The notes: generated by a model from the letters alone, not told the origin. Positions 16,810-26,093 are shown, counted from the stretch's first letter. The stretch: 64,000 nucleotides of DNA from JACAEY01 sp049700155 (GCA_049700155.1 JBNAVX010000020.1:1-64000), one strand, 5' to 3'. Made by a program: numbers and translations.

Positions 16810-17961
16810 TTATCTTCTATTTTTTAAGATTATATCCTGTACTGCTTCTATTACATATTCCATGTTATCTGAAGTCATCCCAGGATATATAGGCAACGAA
16901 ATAATTCTTTCATATATCCATTCAGAATTAGCAAATTCTGAAAGATTATAACCGAACATATTTTTATAATAAGGATGTCTATATAAAGGAATAAAATGAA
17001 CAGATGCAGTAATCCCTCTATTTCTCAACTCTTCAATAAACTGATTCCTGCCTATTTTCAACATTTCAAGGTTCAGTTTTAAAACATATAGATGCCATGC
17101 GCTCTTTCTATCAGTTTTAACATGAGGAGGAATTACTTCAGGCATTGAATTGAATGCCTCTGAATATCTTTCAGAAATCATTTCTCGCCTTTCCCACATC
17201 CAATCAACCTTCTTAAGCTGTGCTATTCCAAGTGCTGCCTGTATATCAGTCATATTATACTTAAAACCTGCATCCACAACTTCATAGTACCATGAACCTT
17301 CATTTGTATATCTTTTCCATGCATCCTTTGATATGCCGTGGAGCCTTAATATCTTTATCTTCTCTGCCCATTCATTATTTTCTGTAGTTAACATACCTCC
17401 TTCACCAGTGGTCAAGGTCTTTGTTGCATAAAAACTAAAACATGTTAAATCTCCTATAGTGCCTATTCTTTTTTTCTTATACCAGGCTGGGATTGCATGT
17501 GCGGCATCTTCGATGACAAATAGATTGTGTTTTTTTGCTATATCTAAAATTTCGTCCATATCACAAGGCTGTCCTGCGTAATGTACAGGGATTATCACTT
17601 TAGTCTTATTTGTTATTTTCTCTTCAATCTTTGATAAATCAATATTGCATGTTTCTTTCTCAACATCTACAAAAACAGGTTTCGCCCTGAAATAAGTTAT
17701 TACTTCTGCTGTTGCAGCAAATGTTATTGCAGGAATAATAACCTCATCTGCTTCTTGTAAATTTATTGCTCTAAGGGCAAGATGAAGACAGGCAGTACAT
17801 GAATTCATTGAAATAGCATTTCTCGCACCTATATATTCTTTGAATCTTTCTTCAAATTCAATAGTTGTTGGACCCATAGTTATCCATCCAGTTCGCAGGG
17901 TATTGATAACCATAGTCACTTCATCTTCTGTTATATAAGGTTTATGAAAAGGTATTTCCAT
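16810..17961 (-). CDS. DegT/DnrJ/EryC1/StrS sugar aminotransferase
   Basis: The 383-residue PLP enzyme shows IPFHKPYI, NSCTACLHLAL, EDAAHAIPAWY, and FSFYATKTLTTGEGG with the PLP-binding Lys. It transfers an amino group, normally from glutamate, to a keto-sugar nucleotide. It lies 17 bp upstream of the initiating transferase and near the CapD-like dehydratase, so a UDP-4-keto-6-deoxy-HexNAc is the likely acceptor, giving a PglE-like step. Full length for the family. Confidence 0.92.
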   Translation of the reverse strand: MEIPFHKPYITEDEVTMVINTLRTGWITMGPTTIEFEERFKEYIGARNAISMNSCTACLHLALRAINLQEADEVIIPAITFAATAEVITYFRAKPVFVDVEKETCNIDLSKIEEKITNKTKVIIPVHYAGQPCDMDEILDIAKKHNLFVIEDAAHAIPAWYKKKRIGTIGDLTCFSFYATKTLTTGEGGMLTTENNEWAEKIKILRLHGISKDAWKRYTNEGSWYYEVVDAGFKYNMTDIQAALGIAQLKKVDWMWERREMISERYSEAFNSMPEVIPPHVKTDRKSAWHLYVLKLNLEMLKIGRNQFIEELRNRGITASVHFIPLYRHPYYKNMFGYNLSEFANSEWIYERIISLPIYPGMTSDNMEYVIEAVQDIILKNRR

Positions 17962-18003
17962 TTTTGATCAGATTCTCATTTTCAAAGGATACTATTATAT
18001 GTA

Positions 18004-18633
18004 TTATATTTTGATGAATAATAAAAGTATGGTAAAAATTGCTACAGCAATTGCAACAAATATTATGAAAGTAGGAAGATACTTTAAGTATTTAGGATGA
18101 TGATGTCTATATGATGGAAAGTATATTACTTCTTTCTCTATTACTTTTTTATTACTTATTTCAACTCCTCTTCTATCATAATCATATGAAATTTTATTTT
18201 TATTCTCTCCTATCTCTCTATAAACCTGATTAATTTTTTTTGCTATCTCCTCATATCCTTTTTGATTAAACACCCTATCTGGATGGTAAATCATAAGAAG
18301 CCTCTTCCATCTTCTTCTAATTTCTTCAGGTGTTGCATCTTCTGTTAAGCCAAAAGATAAAAATAGATTGTTTTTTTTGTTGAACAGGAGAATATGGATT
18401 ATTCTTTTAGCAATAGTCTCAATTTTTTCTTTGGGTTGTTTTATTAACCGGGAGACTTCTTTTCCTACCTCTGGTTTTTCAATCAAATCGAGGAGTGTTT
18501 CATAACAATCAATAGACCTTTTATAAATTTCATCTAAATGACAACCTTCATTGAACCTGATAATAAGACTTGCTGTTGAAAAAACCTCTTTCTTTCTATC
18601 ATTATCCTTGCTAATTTTATACCAATCAGCCAT
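18004..18633 (-). CDS. J-domain protein with C-terminal membrane anchor
   Basis: The 209-residue protein has a helical N-terminal region (1-88) of no recognised family, a J domain (about 91-153) with HPD at 117-119 (IYHPDR), a His/Tyr-rich linker (SYRHHHPKYLKYL) and one C-terminal membrane span (about 185-207). J domains stimulate Hsp70 ATPase. With a tail anchor it would recruit DnaK to the inner-membrane face. It sits between wzc and the DegT gene, so it may assist assembly of the polysaccharide machinery; this is inference. Confidence 0.8.
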   Translation of the reverse strand: MADWYKISKDNDRKKEVFSTASLIIRFNEGCHLDEIYKRSIDCYETLLDLIEKPEVGKEVSRLIKQPKEKIETIAKRIIHILLFNKKNNLFLSFGLTEDATPEEIRRRWKRLLMIYHPDRVFNQKGYEEIAKKINQVYREIGENKNKISYDYDRRGVEISNKKVIEKEVIYFPSYRHHHPKYLKYLPTFIIFVAIAVAIFTILLLFIKI

Positions 18634-18734
18634 TATCCTGAAAATCTATATATGATAAAAATTTTGGAATTCTTCTTTCGTATAAATGACACAAAAGACT
18701 ATTATGCATGCTATTGAGCAGAATTAAATTGAAT

Positions 18735-21119
18735 TCAATCTTTTTCCTCTTCAAAATATGAAGAATAGTATGAGGAATGATAGTAATTGTATGAACCGTA
18801 TTTAAGGTCTGATTTTCTCACACTGTTTAAAATCACTCCAAAGATTTTAGCATTCACATTCCTGAATATCTCTTTTATTTCTAATAAAGCCTTTTTGGGT
18901 GTCTCGCCTGCTTTTGCAACAAGAACAGTGCCATCAACTATCTTGCTAAGATATAAAGCATCAGGTAATCCTATCGCAGGTGGTGAATCTATAATAATAA
19001 ATTCGAAAGAAGATTCTAAGACACTAATCAGGTCATCCATTCTTGATGAGCCAAGAAGCTCGGAAGGATTAGGTGGTATAGGACCTGATGTTATAATGCT
19101 CAACCCTCTTATATATGTTGGTTTTATGAACCCGCCATTAGTATTAGACCCATCAAACTCCATATTACCAGAGAGGAACGTTGAAAGACCTACTGAATTA
19201 TTCACCCTCAGAGAATGATGAAGCTTTGGCCTTCTCAAATCACCATCAATAATCAGACCATTACCAAGGGATTCCACAAGGGCTTTAGCAATATTTATAC
19301 TAACTGTTGTCTTTCCAACCTTTTCTCCTGCGCCAGTCACAAGTATTGTCTTTGGTGGTCTTGAGGCTGAAGATAACATGATAAATGCTGCTATTGAGCG
19401 AAATGCCTCTGCAATGGGAGTTGTCTTCTCTGAATCAACAAGTACAGGTGTATTAGGAGAACTAAGCTTTTCTTCAAATGAGAGCACCTTAGATGTAGCA
19501 ATATTAAGACCTTTTTCAATGTCCTGGAAATTTGGGATCATTCCAAGAGTTGGGAGTTTCGCCTCTTTTTCGATATCTTTTGTATCTTTTACACTGTTGT
19601 CAAAATATTCAGCTAAAAATGCCAGACCTATACCACCGACAAACCCAAAAATGATTGATAAAAGCATGTTTACCACAATATTTGGTTTGAAGGGCCACCT
19701 CGGGAAAACTGCCTTATCAAGTATCTGAATATTTGTTGCAGTACTACTTGCAGCAACACCAACCTCATTAAGTCTTTGTAATAAAGTATTATAAAGTGCT
19801 TTATTAGAGTCTACTTCCCTTTTTAGGACCTCAAATTGCGCTATTGTATCCTGATAAGAAAGGACTTTCCTTTTTTGTGCATTTAAAGCCTTTGTAAGAT
19901 TTTCTTCTTTTTTGAGAGAAGCTTCATAGTCAGATTTCAAAGCCTCAATAATCTTTGATTTCTCCTGTTCAATCCTTTCATGAATCGAATCTATCTGACT
20001 CTTTAGACTCTTCATCTTTGGATAATCAGGTGTGAATGTCTTTGAAAGACTGGAATATTCTGCCTCAAGAGAAGAAAGCTGGCTTTTAAGACCCTGTATT
20101 AATGGATTACTCAAGATTACTGGATTATTCCCACCCGACTCCTTTACTTCTCTATATAAAGCCTCTTTTTGCATCCTCTCAGTTGTGATACTATTAAGTG
20201 CTGAAGATATATCAACAAGTTTTTGTGTCTGAATACTCTCTCTGTCCTTATCCATTATTATTTCCTTACTGGCTGCGTATTCATTCAACTTCTGTTCAGA
20301 CTCCTCAACCTTCTTCTTCATTATCTCAACCTGATTTTGAAGAAAAGCTCTTGCTTCTTTACTCGTATCAACTCTGCTTTCTAAATCGAAGGCAATATAT
20401 GTTTGTGCAACAGCATTTGCGACATTCATAGATATCTCTGGATTATGTGAGATGAAACTGACTTTAACAAGTTGAGAATTCTTTACAGGAGTGACCTCAA
20501 GCCGGGAAATTAAGGCGTTAACGACATTATCAGGTATCTCTTCTTTTTCGAGTGAACTGTTAAAAAGGTTATCGTAATTAACAGTCTTCTTATTTACAGG
20601 AGGCTTTGGAGCAACCGCTCTATATATTTTTACTATAATTCCTATCGTATTATCAAATATCGCATCCTTTATCTTATCTATCTTGCTCTTAACAGGCATA
20701 AAATCTTTATTCTTGTGCAGATTAAGCTTTCTGATCACCTCTTCTGCAAGACTCCTGCTCTTTAATATCTCATACTGGGTCTGATAATAATCTGGGCCAG
20801 TCTTTAAGCCCTGAACATCAGTAAAAGAAAGGACATTGGGATTATCTCCCATTATTTTTATAACAGCAGTTGCCTTGTATAAAGGCGTCATCATAAAGCT
20901 AAGGATTAAAGTAGTTACAAAAACAGAAACTAAAAATATCATAACAACTTTCTTTCTTTTAAGAATTACATTGATATAATCCCTAAGATGAACTTCTTCT
21001 TCAGCTTTATAATCGAGATAATCCCTTAATTGTTCTATATGTGTTGAAAGTGGGAAGTCTCGTTCATACTTTTTTATTTCATATTTATTTTTCATTTCAC
21101 CATCTTTATTAATAGCCAT
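18735..21119 (-). CDS. wzc: Wzc-like polysaccharide co-polymerase and BY-kinase
   Basis: The 794-residue protein has a Wzz domain with a first membrane span at about 55-75, long coiled coils (about 250-440), a GNVR-type region and second membrane span near 485-505, then a cytosolic BY-kinase: Walker A at about 590 (TGAGEKVGKTT), Walker A' (GLIIDGDLRRPK), Walker B (FIIIDSPPAIG), and a Tyr-rich tail (YGSYNYYHSSYYSSYF) for autophosphorylation. It controls chain length and links polymerisation to Wza. The start ATG 21119 has GAGG upstream. It follows wza in the usual order. Confidence 0.92.
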   Translation of the reverse strand: MAINKDGEMKNKYEIKKYERDFPLSTHIEQLRDYLDYKAEEEVHLRDYINVILKRKKVVMIFLVSVFVTTLILSFMMTPLYKATAVIKIMGDNPNVLSFTDVQGLKTGPDYYQTQYEILKSRSLAEEVIRKLNLHKNKDFMPVKSKIDKIKDAIFDNTIGIIVKIYRAVAPKPPVNKKTVNYDNLFNSSLEKEEIPDNVVNALISRLEVTPVKNSQLVKVSFISHNPEISMNVANAVAQTYIAFDLESRVDTSKEARAFLQNQVEIMKKKVEESEQKLNEYAASKEIIMDKDRESIQTQKLVDISSALNSITTERMQKEALYREVKESGGNNPVILSNPLIQGLKSQLSSLEAEYSSLSKTFTPDYPKMKSLKSQIDSIHERIEQEKSKIIEALKSDYEASLKKEENLTKALNAQKRKVLSYQDTIAQFEVLKREVDSNKALYNTLLQRLNEVGVAASSTATNIQILDKAVFPRWPFKPNIVVNMLLSIIFGFVGGIGLAFLAEYFDNSVKDTKDIEKEAKLPTLGMIPNFQDIEKGLNIATSKVLSFEEKLSSPNTPVLVDSEKTTPIAEAFRSIAAFIMLSSASRPPKTILVTGAGEKVGKTTVSINIAKALVESLGNGLIIDGDLRRPKLHHSLRVNNSVGLSTFLSGNMEFDGSNTNGGFIKPTYIRGLSIITSGPIPPNPSELLGSSRMDDLISVLESSFEFIIIDSPPAIGLPDALYLSKIVDGTVLVAKAGETPKKALLEIKEIFRNVNAKIFGVILNSVRKSDLKYGSYNYYHSSYYSSYFEEEKD

Positions 21120-21158
21120 CTTTTTTTACCTCTAAGCGATAACTTTATATGTTATATG

Positions 21159-22196
21159 TCAGTATGCGTACCCATAGGTACCAAAACGAAAGATGCCAAA
21201 ACTTATGCCCGTTGCTACTCTACCTAAAAATCCCTTTAAACCACTTCTTTCAACAATTATAATGTCCTTATCTTTAATCTCAATATCAGTGCTCTTCCTA
21301 TTTAATATTGAATCATAATCTACTTCAATTACTTCTCTTTCAGGCTTACCATTATCTCTGTAAATCTTAATACCTGAACGAACTGCCTCAAAATCTAATC
21401 CCTTTGCCATACTTAAAGCCTGAGTAAGTGTTATCTTTCCTTTAAGAGGGAATGAACCAGGTCCTTTAACAGCTCCATCAACAAAGAATATTCCAGCCTG
21501 TGGAACATGAATTACATCACCTGAATATAATGGTATATTTAAATCTATGTTTCCCTTAATCAAAAGCGAATCAAGATCTATAACTATCTTCTCAGGATTA
21601 TCTTTATTTTGTGATTCATTGTTTGTTGAACCCTGCCTTTGTATTATGCATATGTCTCCTGCATCCTGACTTAAACCGCCTGCCATTGAAAGCAAATCAA
21701 GAAGATATTTTTGCCCGGTTGCATAAAATACTCCTGGATTTTTAACAGATCCCAGAACAGCTATTTGCTGGCTTCTGTATTCTTTTATGAATACACTCAC
21801 AACAGGTTCAGTCATATATTTTTCGAGGTTTTTACAAATCAATGATTCGAGTTCACTGACAGTAAGTCCAGAAGCCTTAATCTTTTCTATCAACGGGAGT
21901 TTTATGTAACCTGAGGCACTAACACGAACCAATGAATTCAACTCTGGAGCCTGAAAAACAGTAATCTCGAGCAAGTCTTCAGGACCTATTTTATAATCAG
22001 CAGTTGAAAACGCCCTTTTTAGTTCACCGCCTTTCTGAACAAGCTCTACATTTAACTTCTCTGCTTTTGTATTAGAAGCAACTTGTTGTAAAAGAACTGA
22101 CTCAGGACGAGGTGAACTGCCCGCACAAGAATTCAAGAGAAGCAAAAGAAAAACTAATAGGACAATGATACTCTGAGAGAATTCATTTTTTAGCAT
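21159..22196 (-). CDS. wza: Wza-like outer-membrane polysaccharide export lipoprotein
   Basis: A lipoprotein signal (hydrophobic core, then LLLNSCAG with the lipobox Cys) leads into a polysaccharide-export domain (YKIGPEDLLEITVF...VRVSASGYIKLPLI) and two or three SLBB repeats (SQQIAVLGSVKNPGVF; GIFFVDGAVKGPGSFPL). Wza forms the outer-membrane pore. I prefer ATG 22196, which puts the signal peptide at the terminus; the frame also allows ATG 22232. The C-terminal helix expected for Wza is short here (about 30 residues after the last SLBB). Confidence 0.88.
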   Translation of the reverse strand: MLKNEFSQSIIVLLVFLLLLLNSCAGSSPRPESVLLQQVASNTKAEKLNVELVQKGGELKRAFSTADYKIGPEDLLEITVFQAPELNSLVRVSASGYIKLPLIEKIKASGLTVSELESLICKNLEKYMTEPVVSVFIKEYRSQQIAVLGSVKNPGVFYATGQKYLLDLLSMAGGLSQDAGDICIIQRQGSTNNESQNKDNPEKIVIDLDSLLIKGNIDLNIPLYSGDVIHVPQAGIFFVDGAVKGPGSFPLKGKITLTQALSMAKGLDFEAVRSGIKIYRDNGKPEREVIEVDYDSILNRKSTDIEIKDKDIIIVERSGLKGFLGRVATGISFGIFRFGTYGYAY

Positions 22197-22253
22197 CTTA
22201 ATTATTATAACTCTTTCTTCTGTTTTTAACATTTTTATAATATTTGATTTACT

Positions 22254-22436
22254 TTAAGGCCTTTTTAGTTCCCCCATGCACTCTGTCTCTTCTTTCAAAA
22301 ATCTTTCAATAGCCTTTTTTATTATACAATCAGAAAATTCTGACCAGCAACCTTCTTTCTTACAATAGCTTCTAACTGTGTTTTCAAATTCCTTTATATA
22401 ATGGAATTCACATTTAGAACAAGTCCTTATAACCAT
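22254..22436 (-). CDS. Small cysteine-rich protein, unknown
   Basis: A 60-residue ORF with CxxC near the start (RTCSKCEFHY) and later C-x5-C and isolated Cys residues, six in total, so a zinc-binding fold is plausible. It is charged, with no signal peptide or membrane span. It lies between the NusG-like gene and wza in the same direction. I do not recognise it. The coding potential (ordered Cys spacing, no overlap with other genes) supports a real gene. Confidence 0.55.
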   Translation of the reverse strand: MVIRTCSKCEFHYIKEFENTVRSYCKKEGCWSEFSDCIIKKAIERFLKEETECMGELKRP

Positions 22437-22496
22437 TCTACTCTCTCCCTTCTTTGTTTTTTCTTAATAATCTTTAATAAAAACATAGCTCCGCCA

Positions 22497-22520
22497 TTTC
22501 AGTTACATCCTTAACTGAAA
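22497..22520. other. Hairpin TTTCAGTTA / TAACTGAAA in operon leader
   Basis: A perfect 9-bp stem with a 6-nt loop, between the NusG-like gene and the 60-residue gene. No T-run follows it on the minus strand, so it is not a standard intrinsic terminator. It is a candidate pause or processing site within the exopolysaccharide transcript. Confidence 0.6.
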
Positions 22521-22549
22521 ACCTTTATAATCATTATCTATATATAACT

Positions 22550-22585
22550 ACGACTTGAAAAAATAGTACAAAAAATTCAAGTCGT
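22550..22585. terminator. Hairpin ACGACTTGAA / TTCAAGTCGT after the NusG-like gene
   Basis: A perfect 10-bp stem around a 16-nt AT-rich loop begins 33 bp after the stop of the NusG-like gene. On the minus strand it is followed by TAGTTATATATAG, a weak T-tract at best. It could be a conditional terminator that the NusG-like protein overcomes. Confidence 0.45.
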
Positions 22586-22617
22586 TATTTTTAAAGTTTT
22601 GAATTTTTAAATTCTTT

Positions 22618-23112
22618 TCAAGCGCTCTCTACATCATCAGCATAAATCCTTATGCCAACACTTCTTCCAAGGAGTTTCAGATCAACAAGAAGCATATATT
22701 GATCTTCTTTCTTTCTAAGAATTCCCTCTGCACCTTTAAGTGGACCTCTCCTAACTCTTACTCTTGTTCCCTCCTTAAGATATGGGAAAATATCAAGTTC
22801 TTTTCCACTTTCAATTAAAATCTTCAAGGAACTTATCTCTTCAGGTTGTATAGGAGTAGGATAGCCTGATTCTGAGGAAACAAGTTTCACAGCTCCTCTT
22901 GTTTTGAGCACATTGAAAAACTGTTCAGGATGTGGATAGATTTGGACAAAAAGATATCCGGGGAAAAGTGGAAAATCAATAAGCTTTCTTCTGTCTTTCC
23001 ACTGCCTCCATCTTTTAACAGAAGGGAGAAATGTAGTTATACCCTTTTTTTCCAGCTCACTATTAGTAACAAACTCATGTCTTGATCTTACATATAAAGC
23101 AAACCATTCCAT
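22618..23112 (-). CDS. NusG-like specialised antiterminator (RfaH/UpxY/LoaP type)
   Basis: The 164-residue protein has an NGN domain (WFALYVRSRHEFVTNSELEKKGITTFLP, then LFPGYLFVQI) and a C-terminal KOW motif (GTRVRVRRGPLKGAEGIL). Specialised NusG paralogs bind RNA polymerase and let it read through long polysaccharide operons. Its place upstream of wza-wzc and at the head of a more than 20 kb minus-strand cluster fits that role. It is followed by two hairpins before the first structural gene. Confidence 0.9.
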   Translation of the reverse strand: MEWFALYVRSRHEFVTNSELEKKGITTFLPSVKRWRQWKDRRKLIDFPLFPGYLFVQIYPHPEQFFNVLKTRGAVKLVSSESGYPTPIQPEEISSLKILIESGKELDIFPYLKEGTRVRVRRGPLKGAEGILRKKEDQYMLLVDLKLLGRSVGIRIYADDVESA

Positions 23113-23477
23113 AGGATATTTTTATCCTTTAATTAATATAGCAATGACCATACCTGATAATCATGGCTATCCATAATTCAGTTAATTAGTTTTTTAACAA
23201 TAATCTAAAACAAATATCAAGAAAGAAGAAGTTCTAAATTTTTTGCAACTAAAGTTTCAAATTTAAATATCATATTATAAATCATTGAAATTAAATAAAA
23301 ATAGAGATTTTAAATAAAAAATAACAAAAAATTAAAATATTTATTATTTTTAAATAACCTGATTTGGAGAGTAAGATATAAGATGTTTCTAAAGGAAACA
23401 ATAAACATAAAAATTGTAACCTTTAGATATATTTTAGTGGAGAGATTCTTCTTAAAATAAATTTATTTTATTAAAAG
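23113..23477. other. AT-rich noncoding gap upstream of the NusG-like gene
   Basis: 365 bp without a credible ORF, very AT-rich with A-tracts (for example TTAAATAAAAAATAAC around 23310). It probably holds the promoter of the antiterminator-wza-wzc operon. I see no confident -35/-10 pair, riboswitch or JUMPstart-like element. Confidence 0.5.
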
Positions 23478-24782
23478 TTATGCCTTCTTTACTTTATCAT
23501 GGTTTTTAAAATTTTTAGGTAACATATTTCTTGTATCAATGATAAGATTTGAATTAGCGAAAATTAATTCAGGGTCATAGACCGAGTGGTCGGTTGCAAT
23601 AATCACACAATCATATTTCATAAGATTTTCAGCAGTAAGAGGAACTGATTCTTTTTCTACCTTATATCTTCTCATCTTAGGAGCCTTTGGAATAAAAGGG
23701 TCATTATAATCTACGATTGCTCCTTTTTTTTCAAGAAGCTCTATCAATTTAAACGATGGTGACTCACGAGGGTCATCCACATCTTTTTTGTATGCCAACC
23801 CAAGTATCAATATCTTTGAGCCTTTAATACCTCTACCATTACTATTAAGAGCATCAACAGTCTTTTGAACTACATAATAAGGCATATTAGTATTAATTTC
23901 ACCAGCGAGTTCTATAAACCGTGTTGGAAAATCATATTCCCTTGCCTTCCATGTAAGATAGAAGGGATCAATCGGTATACAATGTCCACCAAGACCAGGA
24001 CCTGGATAAAATGCATGAAACCCAAAAGGCTTTGTTTTTGCTGCTTCTATTACCTCCCATATATCAATTCCCATTCTTTCAAACAACATCTTTAGCTCGT
24101 TCACAAGTGCAATATTTACTGCCCTATAAATATTCTCAAGAAGTTTTGCAGCCTCTGCAACTCTCGTTGATGAAACCGGCACTGTCTTTTTAACAATCTG
24201 ACTATAAAGCAAGTCAGCAACCTCAAGACATTTAGCAGTACATCCACCTACAATTTTAGGTATAGTGCTTAGATTAAAGTCTTTATTATTAGGGTCTTCA
24301 CGTTCAGGAGAATATGCAAGATAAAAATCAGTACCAGTCTTAAGCCCTGATTCTTCAAGTATAGGTTTCATGTTCTCATCGGTAGTACCAGGGTATGTTG
24401 TTGATTCAAGCACTATAAGTTGTCCTTTTTTTAAATATTTTGCAATTGTCTTTGTAGTATTGATTACATATGAAAGATCTGGCTCCCGATGCCTATTGAG
24501 AGGTGTTGGGACACATACAATAATGCAGTCCACAGATTTAAGTTTCGAGAAATCCGATGTAGCAGAGAAACGAGATCTGTTTTGGTTTATATACGATATA
24601 TTAATATGTTTAATATAGCTTTTCCCTTGATTGAGTAATCTTACCTTTCTTTCATCAATGTCAAAACCGATTACCTTAAACCCTGCTCTACAGAACGCAA
24701 TAACAAGTGGTAAGCCAACATATCCAAGACCTATGACACCTATAACAGCCTTTTTAAATCTAATCTTATCAAGTAAATTCAT
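23478..24782 (-). CDS. UDP-N-acetyl-hexosamine 6-dehydrogenase (WbpA/TviB-like)
   Basis: The 434-residue NAD-dependent nucleotide-sugar dehydrogenase begins with GVIGLGYVGLPLVIAF and has VCVPTPL, YSPEREDPNN, NIYRAVNIALVNEL and the catalytic Cys in GPGLGGHCIPIDPFYLTWKARE. This last block is of the WbpA/TviB type rather than UDP-glucose dehydrogenase. It oxidises C6 of UDP-GlcNAc or similar to the uronic acid. It is the first gene of the polysaccharide locus, separated from the NusG-like gene by 365 bp. A TATATA box ends 6 nt before its ATG. Confidence 0.88.
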   Translation of the reverse strand: MNLLDKIRFKKAVIGVIGLGYVGLPLVIAFCRAGFKVIGFDIDERKVRLLNQGKSYIKHINISYINQNRSRFSATSDFSKLKSVDCIIVCVPTPLNRHREPDLSYVINTTKTIAKYLKKGQLIVLESTTYPGTTDENMKPILEESGLKTGTDFYLAYSPEREDPNNKDFNLSTIPKIVGGCTAKCLEVADLLYSQIVKKTVPVSSTRVAEAAKLLENIYRAVNIALVNELKMLFERMGIDIWEVIEAAKTKPFGFHAFYPGPGLGGHCIPIDPFYLTWKAREYDFPTRFIELAGEINTNMPYYVVQKTVDALNSNGRGIKGSKILILGLAYKKDVDDPRESPSFKLIELLEKKGAIVDYNDPFIPKAPKMRRYKVEKESVPLTAENLMKYDCVIIATDHSVYDPELIFANSNLIIDTRNMLPKNFKNHDKVKKA

Positions 24783-24856
24783 ATATACTATATAAAACGA
24801 GTATCAAAAGTAAAAGTATACTCTTAAGAGTCCATAATACCCATTAAATTCTTAGT

Positions 24857-24930
24857 AGTGGGGAGAAGATTTGAACCTCTTACCTTCGGATAATAACCCC
24901 ACATGCTACAGGACTATTCTACACCGTAAT
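24857..24930 (-). pseudogene. tRNA-like relic resembling initiator tRNA-Met
   Basis: On the minus strand the sequence can be lined up with tRNA-fMet from the D arm to the acceptor: GGTGTAG...CCTGTAGCATG, TATTATCCGAAGG, AGAGGTTCAAATCTTCT. The T arm is a complete 5-bp stem with a normal TTCAAAT loop, and CCCCACT plus A follows. The anticodon position reads TAT instead of CAT, the anticodon stem is mismatched, the D arm is 2 nt longer, and the 5' acceptor strand does not pair with CCCCACT. No CCA is encoded. Likely a decayed tRNA gene. Confidence 0.5.
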
Positions 24931-25025
24931 TTTTACAATACCTTAAATAACTGCCTTTTTTCAAATTTACTCAATCAATTAATGTTATAAAAATGATCTT
25001 TATAAACTACATTAAAAATAGAAGC

Positions 25026-26093
25026 TCAGAATAAACCCTGTGGAGCATTCTTCCCAAAATGCTGATATGCAATTTTTGTGGCGACTCTGCCGCGAGGTGT
25101 CCTGTCAAGAAGACCTTCCTGCAACAGAAATGGTTCATAAACATCCTCTAAGGTCTCTTTATCTTCTCTCAAAGAAGCAGCAATCGTCTCGATTCCAACA
25201 GGACCACCCTTGTATTTTTCTATTATCGTAAGAAGAAGCCTTCTGTCCATCTCATCAAGTCCTCTTTCATCTACGTCAAGCGAGAGCAAAGAGCTCTTTG
25301 TTATTTCAAGGTTGATCTTTCCATCACCTTTAACCTGTGCAAAGTCTCTTATCCTTCTTAAGAGCCTGTTTGCTATCCTTGGAGTCCCTCTTGAGCGTCG
25401 GGCAATCTCAAATGCAGCATCATCATCAATATCAGTCTTGAGTATCATAGATGAACGCAGGATAATCTTTTTAAGCTCTTCAGGTGAGTAGAATTCAAGC
25501 CTGTTTATCACACCAAAGCGTTCTCTCAAAGGAGATGTGAGTAACCCCGTCCTTGTAGTAGCACCAATTAAAGTGAATTTAGGAAGATTTAACTTCAGTG
25601 TTCGTGCACTTGGACCCTGTCCTATAATAATGTCAAGTTGATAATCCTCCATTGCGGGGTAAAGGATTTCTTCCACAATCCTCGGCAACCTGTGAATCTC
25701 ATCTATAAAGAGGATATCAAGTTCGGATAGATTTGTCAGGATTGCTGCGAGGTCACCTGGTCTTTCGAGAACAGGTCCTGAAGTTGTCTTTATATTAACC
25801 TTTAATTCAGTGGCTATTATATGTGCAAGAGTCGTTTTTCCAAGGCCTGGTGGTCCACAGAAAAGCACATGGTCAAGTGGGTCTCTTCTCTTACCAGCAG
25901 CCTCTATAAATATCCTGAGATTATCCTTTATCTTATCCTGTCCTATAAACTCTTCAAATGACCTCGGTCTTAAGGTCATTTCATAAGCAAAGTCTTCCTG
26001 AGAAACAACTGGATTAATTGTTCTATTAACTACAAAACCTTTTTCTGATTGTCTGGTATGATTACCTGTCTTTTTCATTATGTAACCTATCAC
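25026..26093 (-). CDS. ruvB: Holliday junction helicase motor RuvB
   Basis: The 355-residue AAA+ ATPase drives branch migration as a hexamer loaded by RuvA. Present are LRPRSFEEFIGQ, Walker A (GPPGLGKTTLAH), Walker B (DILFIDEIHRL), sensor GATTRTG, the arginine finger region LRERFG and a C-terminal winged helix (RTPRGRVATKIAYQHF). The start at 26093 overlaps the ruvA stop by 4 bp; ATG 26078 is an alternative. Order ruvC-ruvA-ruvB on the minus strand. Confidence 0.97.
   Translation of the reverse strand: MIGYIMKKTGNHTRQSEKGFVVNRTINPVVSQEDFAYEMTLRPRSFEEFIGQDKIKDNLRIFIEAAGKRRDPLDHVLFCGPPGLGKTTLAHIIATELKVNIKTTSGPVLERPGDLAAILTNLSELDILFIDEIHRLPRIVEEILYPAMEDYQLDIIIGQGPSARTLKLNLPKFTLIGATTRTGLLTSPLRERFGVINRLEFYSPEELKKIILRSSMILKTDIDDDAAFEIARRSRGTPRIANRLLRRIRDFAQVKGDGKINLEITKSSLLSLDVDERGLDEMDRRLLLTIIEKYKGGPVGIETIAASLREDKETLEDVYEPFLLQEGLLDRTPRGRVATKIAYQHFGKNAPQGLF

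Noticed and set aside
23113..23477. Long leader considered as riboswitch or JUMPstart region
   Set aside because: Sequence is low-complexity AT with no conserved stem set or JUMPstart/ops-like words that I can see.
24857..24930. Functional tRNA gene
   Set aside because: The 5' acceptor strand and anticodon stem do not pair, so a working tRNA is unlikely; kept only as a relic.
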